From Sphingomonadales bacterium UBA658 (GTDB lineage: Bacteria > Pseudomonadota > Alphaproteobacteria > Sphingomonadales > Sphingomonadaceae): a stretch of 9,307 bases of DNA. The position numbers and the translations under genes were made by a program. Shown one piece after another: positions 6,694 to 9,307 of the stretch (positions are counted from its first letter, which is position 1; each line of letters begins with the position of its first letter). Below the pieces are notes generated by a model, which was not told the DNA's origin, made no database searches, and saw nothing but the letters and a program-made list of their open reading frames with translations. The stretch is taken from the NCBI GenBank assembly GCA_002299195.1, contig DBOA01000210.1:3078-12384 (forward strand). The letters are read 5' to 3'.

Positions 6694-7167
6694 ATGGCGT
6701 TTGGCAAACCCGACTTGGGCAGCATCGTGCCGAAAGGCACTGAATTTGATCCAGCCCTTGTGAACAAGATGATGGGCAAATTTGGCCATGGCGGGTTTCT
6801 CGACATGGAATATGTTGGCCATGGCGCTGACTGGGTGGAACTCGCCATCGACTGGCGTGAAGACCTTGTTGCCGACCCCGATACCGGTATCCTCGCGTCG
6901 GCCGTGATCATCAGCCTGATGGACAATGCCACCAGCATGTCGATTTGGACGAAGCTAGGTGAGTTCAGGCCGCAAGTGACCATGGACCTGCGGATCGACT
7001 ATCTGCGTCCGTCGCCTTCGGGCGAACGCGTATATGGCCGGGGCATCTGCTATCATTTGACCAACAGCATCGGCTTTGTTCGGGGCTTTGCCCATAATGG
7101 CAATCCGGACGAGCCATTGGCGCATGCAAGCGGCACATTCATCCGTATCGGAGACCGCATATCATGA
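6694..7167 (+). CDS. Hotdog-fold thioesterase, PaaI family, lacking HGG
   Basis: A 157-residue single hotdog domain of the PaaI/YbgC-like acyl-CoA thioesterase group. The long helix region reads GILASAVIISLMDNATSMSIW (65-85): LMDN fits the family's conserved acidic helix, but the HGG that normally begins it is replaced by ASA. The later strand TMDLRIDYLRPSPSGERVYGRG (97-116) is typical of the family, as is the final ASGTFIRI strand (145-152). Substrate is unknown. The ATG follows directly after the TAA of the amidase remnant with a weak AGAAAG upstream, suggesting translational coupling. Its own stop overlaps the next thioesterase start by 4 bp. Two adjacent, coupled hotdog genes suggest a shared pathway or a mixed oligomer, which is inference. 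Confidence 0.85.
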   Translation: MAFGKPDLGSIVPKGTEFDPALVNKMMGKFGHGGFLDMEYVGHGADWVELAIDWREDLVADPDTGILASAVIISLMDNATSMSIWTKLGEFRPQVTMDLRIDYLRPSPSGERVYGRGICYHLTNSIGFVRGFAHNGNPDEPLAHASGTFIRIGDRIS

Positions 7168-7580
7168 CCGATAGCCCAATTGCTCTGCCGCCTTATGCCC
7201 AAGCCTTGGACATGACGATCGTCGACGAAATCGACGGTGTGCCTGTGATCGGCATGCCCTTTGCCGACCGCGTACAAGGCCGCCCTGGGTATCTGCATGG
7301 TGGCGCGATATCCGGATTGCTCGAAATCGCGGCCATCGCCGCCGTGCACCGCGCCTTACAGGCGAAGGGGAGCGATTCTGCCATTAAGCAAGTCAATGTT
7401 ACCGTCGATTTCATGCGCGGCGGGCTCAGCCAGATGACCTTTGCCGTGGGCGAAGTCACGCGGCTTGGCCGCACGATGGCCAATGTAGAAGCCCGCGCAT
7501 GGCAGGATGATCGGGATAAGCCCATCGCCATGGGCCATATGCACTATCTGATTAAGGCCAAGCGCGAAGACGCGGCCTGA
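7164..7580 (+). CDS. Hotdog-fold thioesterase, PaaI family, with HGG
   Basis: A 138-residue hotdog protein, the second of a coupled pair. It keeps the family motif GYLHGGAISGLLEIAAIAA (42-60): His45-Gly-Gly bind the thioester and Glu54 sits where the catalytic acid of the helix is expected. The second strand reads VNVTVDFMRGG (77-87), followed by GEVTRLGRTMANVEARAWQ (96-113), the usual core. The likely role is hydrolysis of an acyl-CoA or aryl-CoA thioester in the cytosol; the substrate cannot be told. The ATG overlaps the TGA of the upstream thioesterase (ATGA). It is the last gene of the plus-strand cluster and ends 2 bp from the stop of the convergent ybjN. I see no intrinsic terminator in that gap. 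Confidence 0.88.
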   Translation: MTDSPIALPPYAQALDMTIVDEIDGVPVIGMPFADRVQGRPGYLHGGAISGLLEIAAIAAVHRALQAKGSDSAIKQVNVTVDFMRGGLSQMTFAVGEVTRLGRTMANVEARAWQDDRDKPIAMGHMHYLIKAKREDAA

Positions 7581-7582
7581 CG

Positions 7583-8095
7583 CTAAGCTTCGCCGTGCGT
7601 TTCGATGAGCGCGCTGGCGATGGCTTCTTCGGGTGATTTGTCGCCCCAGATGATGAACTGGAACACCGGATAGAAACGTTCGCATTCGTCAATCGCGACG
7701 TCGATGATGGTCTGTGCCTGATCCACACCCAACAACCCATTGGACGCCATCAAACTGCCATGGCGGAACAACAATATGCCGTTCGCGGACCACATGTCGA
7801 AATGGCCAAGCCACAATTGTTCATTGATAAGGCCAAGCGCCGTGTACACGCTCGCGCGCTTGTCCACGGGTACGGTGATATCCGGCAGGATGATAAGCTG
7901 CAGCGCATTGTCATCTTCGCGCCAGATCGCGCGGATCTGATAGCTGGCCCAGCTGCCCTTATACTCGGCGGTAATCTCGTCCTCGCCCTCAAGCTCGAAC
8001 GACCAGCCGCGCGCTTCGAACAATGCGGCGAGCATGTCTACGGGTGCGGATTCGTCCCGTTCAAATTGCTCATATTGTTCGTCTGCGTCGTGCAT
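7583..8095 (-). CDS. YbjN domain protein
   Basis: A 170-residue protein of the alphaproteobacterial YbjN family, which has a fold like type III secretion chaperones; its role is poorly defined (in E. coli linked to stress and motility phenotypes). Visible family blocks are the N-terminal VDMLAALFEARGW, a central ITAEYKGSWASYQIRAIWRED, NEQLWLGHFDMWS and the C-terminal CERFYPVFQFIIWGDKSPEE (about 138-157), ending in ETHGEA. The N-terminal 18 residues are acidic. AGGCG stands 9 bases before the ATG. It is acidic and soluble with no signal peptide. It is transcribed toward the big operon, with its stop 2 bp from the last thioesterase. A 129-bp gap holding several dyads separates it from ubiK, so it may have its own promoter. 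Confidence 0.88.
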   Translation of the reverse strand: MHDADEQYEQFERDESAPVDMLAALFEARGWSFELEGEDEITAEYKGSWASYQIRAIWREDDNALQLIILPDITVPVDKRASVYTALGLINEQLWLGHFDMWSANGILLFRHGSLMASNGLLGVDQAQTIIDVAIDECERFYPVFQFIIWGDKSPEEAIASALIETHGEA

Positions 8096-8198
8096 AAAAT
8101 TGCGCCTGTTATGATTTCAGCGAGTCTGCCTCTTGACTGACTCGCGCGCAAGCAACTTGCGACGCTGCGCAACACAAGCTTGTGGGCCGACTGTGGAA
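8096..8198 (-). promoter_or_regulatory. ybjN upstream region with three dyads
   Basis: This gap between ybjN and the end of ubiK holds a 7-bp perfect inverted repeat GCGAGTC/GACTCGC with a 12-base loop (8120-8145), a compact hairpin CGCAAG-CAA-CTTGCG (8147-8161) and a perfect 12-base palindrome CACAAGCTTGTG (8173-8184). I could not identify a convincing -35/-10 pair. The dyads could be operators, RNA structures in the ybjN leader, or partly chance in GC-rich DNA. Confidence 0.4.
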
Positions 8199-8226
8199 AA
8201 GTTCAAATCGGACGGATTATGAACTT
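8199..8226 (-). terminator. Possible intrinsic terminator of ubiK
   Basis: Read on the minus strand, AAGTTCA-T-AATC, loop CGTCC, GATT-TGAACTT forms an 11-bp stem with one bulged T, followed by only two more T. The left arm overlaps the ubiK stop codon. The stem is AT-rich and the T-run is short, so termination may be partial. Confidence 0.4.
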
Positions 8227-8512
8227 ATTTGGAAGGCTTGGCCTTTGCAGGGGCAGCGCCGCTTTTCGCCTTAAGCGCGGCTTCCAACGCAGCCACCCGC
8301 TTACCAAGCGCATCGGCTTCGGCGCGGGCATTGGCCGCGAGTGTTTTTACAGCGTCAAATTCTTCACGCGACACAAGGTCCAGACCGGCGGCCCATTCGC
8401 GGGCGCGTTCACGCATGCTCGCTTCGGCTTCGCGGCCCATGCCAGCCACTGTTCCGGCAACGCCATTCAGTACCTTGGCCAAATCATCAAAAATGCGCTT
8501 TTCGCTTTGCAT
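8225..8512 (-). CDS. ubiK: UbiK-type accessory factor (BMFP family)
   Basis: A 95-residue protein of the UbiK/YqiC (BMFP) family, a small coiled-coil factor that binds UbiJ and membranes and supports aerobic ubiquinone synthesis. The family signature LDLVSREEFD is at about 44-53, and it is followed by a coiled coil (about 54-83, ANARAEADALGKRVAALEAA) as expected. The N-terminal amphipathic helix begins KRIFDDLAKVLNG. The C-terminus is a Lys/Ala/Pro tail. Two starts are possible: a GTG at 8521 and an ATG at 8512. The GGAG at 8521-8524 touches the GTG but lies 8 bases before the ATG, so the ATG is chosen. It starts 27 bp after tspO and is probably cotranscribed with it. Confidence 0.88.
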   Translation of the reverse strand: MQSEKRIFDDLAKVLNGVAGTVAGMGREAEASMRERAREWAAGLDLVSREEFDAVKTLAANARAEADALGKRVAALEAALKAKSGAAPAKAKPSK

Positions 8513-8520
8513 GTCATTCA

Positions 8521-8524
8521 CTCC
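8521..8524 (-). promoter_or_regulatory. Ribosome binding site deciding the ubiK start
   Basis: GGAG on the minus strand is 8 bases from the ATG at 8512 and 0 bases from the in-frame GTG at 8521. Only the ATG spacing is workable, which removes three residues from the longer reading. Confidence 0.65.
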
Positions 8525-8539
8525 ATTGCGGTCGGGAGA

Positions 8540-9100
8540 TTAACCGCTTTTGCCTATCTGGGAACTCGTGGCGGCCACGTAAAGGCTTTCGGCATCAGGA
8601 TTCAACTGATCGATCTGAAAATTCAGTATCGCGGCAAAGCTAATCCACACCAAATAGGGCACCATCAACCATGCGGCAGCCTTGCGAACGCGCGCAAATG
8701 CGAAGGTTGTAGCAATAGCGATACCCAGCATCACAAGGATGATGAAAAACGCAGCCGTCACTTCATGCTGTCCAAAAAATATAGGCGACCAACTGAGGTT
8801 GATCACAAATTGCAACAGAAACAGTCCAATCGCGACAGTGCGGCCCCGCGCGCCACGCGCATGGAGCACCATCGCAAGTGCGAGCCCCATCATCACATAT
8901 AATGTCGGCCAAACCACACCGAACACCCAGCCCGGTGGCTGAATGGCGGGTTTAATCAAGGCTTGATACCACGCGTTCTCCGCGGTTGACCCTGACATGG
9001 TGCCAGACAGAAACCCAAGAAACATCGTGAGCGGAATGATAATCAACGCCCAGCGCAATAACGACATACGAGGCTGCGATGCGGATGCGATCTGGTTCAT
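8540..9100 (-). CDS. tspO: TspO/MBR family membrane protein
   Basis: Five-helix membrane protein of the TspO family, 186 residues, slightly longer than usual at both ends. In bacteria it binds porphyrins, and in Rhodobacter it affects tetrapyrrole and photopigment gene expression. Family motifs: WYQALIKPAIQPPGWVF (44-60) entering GVVWPTLYVMMG (61-72), QFVINLSWSPIFFG (97-110), and PYLVWISFAAILNFQI (148-163) before QLNP. Hydrophobic segments lie at about 15-35, 57-80, 88-106, 112-135 and 143-163. AGGAG is 8 bases before the ATG. The tail after residue 168 is hydrophilic and not family-typical. Its next neighbour on this strand is ubiK (27 bp). Whether it responds to light, oxygen or tetrapyrroles here is unknown. 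Confidence 0.93.
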   Translation of the reverse strand: MNQIASASQPRMSLLRWALIIIPLTMFLGFLSGTMSGSTAENAWYQALIKPAIQPPGWVFGVVWPTLYVMMGLALAMVLHARGARGRTVAIGLFLLQFVINLSWSPIFFGQHEVTAAFFIILVMLGIAIATTFAFARVRKAAAWLMVPYLVWISFAAILNFQIDQLNPDAESLYVAATSSQIGKSG

Positions 9101-9150
9101 GCCAAGGCTCCTGCCTGTTCAGCGAGTCGGGAGAAACGCCGTCGATCGAC

Positions 9151-9178
9151 ATAGTAGCACTCAGCCACAATAGAACAA
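9151..9178 (-). promoter_or_regulatory. Candidate promoter for tspO
   Basis: On the minus strand TTGTTC (9173-9178) and TACTAT (9151-9156) are 16 bases apart, a weak sigma-70-like pair, 50 bases before the tspO start. The -35 overlaps the T-rich end of the upstream terminator. The match is only partial, so this is a suggestion. Confidence 0.3.
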
Positions 9179-9206
9179 GGCCGCCCACCCCAAGGGGCAG
9201 ACGGCC
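9171..9206 (-). terminator. Intrinsic terminator of the gene entering from the right
   Basis: On the minus strand the stretch GGCCGTCTGCCCC-TT-GGGGTGGGCGGCC can pair along its length, with three G-T wobbles and a tight 4-6 base loop, and is followed by the T-rich TTGTTCTA. It lies 43 bases after the stop codon at 9250 and 70 bases before the tspO start, so it would separate the two transcripts. Confidence 0.65.
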
Positions 9207-9249
9207 ATGCGTGTCAATTCAGGGCGCGAAAGCCGGCCCCGATTGTCAT

Positions 9250-9307
9250 TTACTTACGTGTGCCCGAAAGGCCCATCGAACCAAAGGCACCTGCCTTTAC
9301 TTCACCG
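9250..9307 (-). CDS. C-terminal end of an unidentified gene (partial)
   Basis: Only the last 18 codons and a TAA are inside the window. They read GEVKAGAFGSMGLSGTRK. The other two minus-strand frames are closed by stops here, and a terminator follows, so a real gene end is likely. I do not recognise the family from this short piece. Confidence 0.55.
   Translation of the reverse strand, partial: GEVKAGAFGSMGLSGTRK

Noticed and set aside
8192..8200. TTTTCCACA on the minus strand matches a DnaA-box consensus.
   Set aside because: A single box with no cluster, no AT-rich unwinding stretch and no replication gene nearby; chance is the better explanation.
8180..8902. A 240-codon plus-strand frame opposite ubiK and tspO.
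   Set aside because: Both minus-strand genes are clearly real by motif; the plus-strand product has no recognisable domain and a shadow-like composition.
8952..9188. A 78-codon minus-strand frame overlapping the tspO start and the terminator.
   Set aside because: It runs through the terminator and out of frame into tspO; nothing family-like in the product.

Overview
The window looks like a chromosomal segment of a sphingomonad (Alphaproteobacteria, Sphingomonadales; the Sphingopyxis/Sphingorhabdus part of the family is my guess). Reasons: moderately high GC, the protein styles (a MarR-like protein with a sphingomonad-type 'RRMRERYFPPDLFADPAWDIL' helix, an alphaproteobacterial YbjN, a UbiK with 'LDLVSREEFD'), and the tlpA <-> argH-lptM-lysA arrangement. 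It is mostly ordinary housekeeping DNA. I see no transposase, integrase, CRISPR array, phage gene or toxin/antitoxin pair.

Layout. 1-759: a MarR-like winged-helix protein whose start may lie left of the window. 811-886: tRNA-Val(UAC) with encoded CCA. 919-1188: a small, probably exported protein of unknown role. 1196-1789 (minus): a TlpA-type thioredoxin lipoprotein, divergent from argH with only 16 bp between the start codons. 1806-7580 (plus): eight tightly packed genes that look like one transcription unit: argH, an LptM-like lipoprotein, lysA, a siroheme-synthase-type precorrin-2 dehydrogenase, proC, a short exported remnant of an amidase, and two hotdog-fold thioesterases. Gaps are -4, 12, 10, 38, -4, 0 and -4 bp. 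7583-9100 (minus): ybjN, ubiK and tspO, convergent with the big operon (2 bp between stops). 9250-9307 (minus): the last 18 codons of an unidentified gene, followed by a good intrinsic terminator.

How the genes fit together. The plus-strand operon makes the last step of arginine (ArgH), lysine (LysA) and proline (ProC) synthesis, siroheme for sulfite/nitrite reduction, and probably acyl-CoA hydrolysis. The lipoprotein between argH and lysA is in the usual place for the LPS-transport maturation factor LptM. On the other strand UbiK (ubiquinone synthesis factor) and TspO (tetrapyrrole-binding membrane protein) have respiratory/tetrapyrrole links, as does the siroheme enzyme.

Most unusual points: (1) a 101-codon frame at 6388-6693 that joins a signal peptide to only the extreme C-terminus of an amidase-signature enzyme, yet has an excellent ribosome binding site and is translationally coupled to proC; (2) a decayed stub of a uroporphyrinogen-III methyltransferase domain at the end of the siroheme enzyme; (3) two coupled hotdog proteins, one of which lacks the HGG motif; (4) an 11-base motif shared just upstream of ybjN and tspO, plus several dyads in the ybjN-ubiK gap. 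I found no clearly new multi-gene system.
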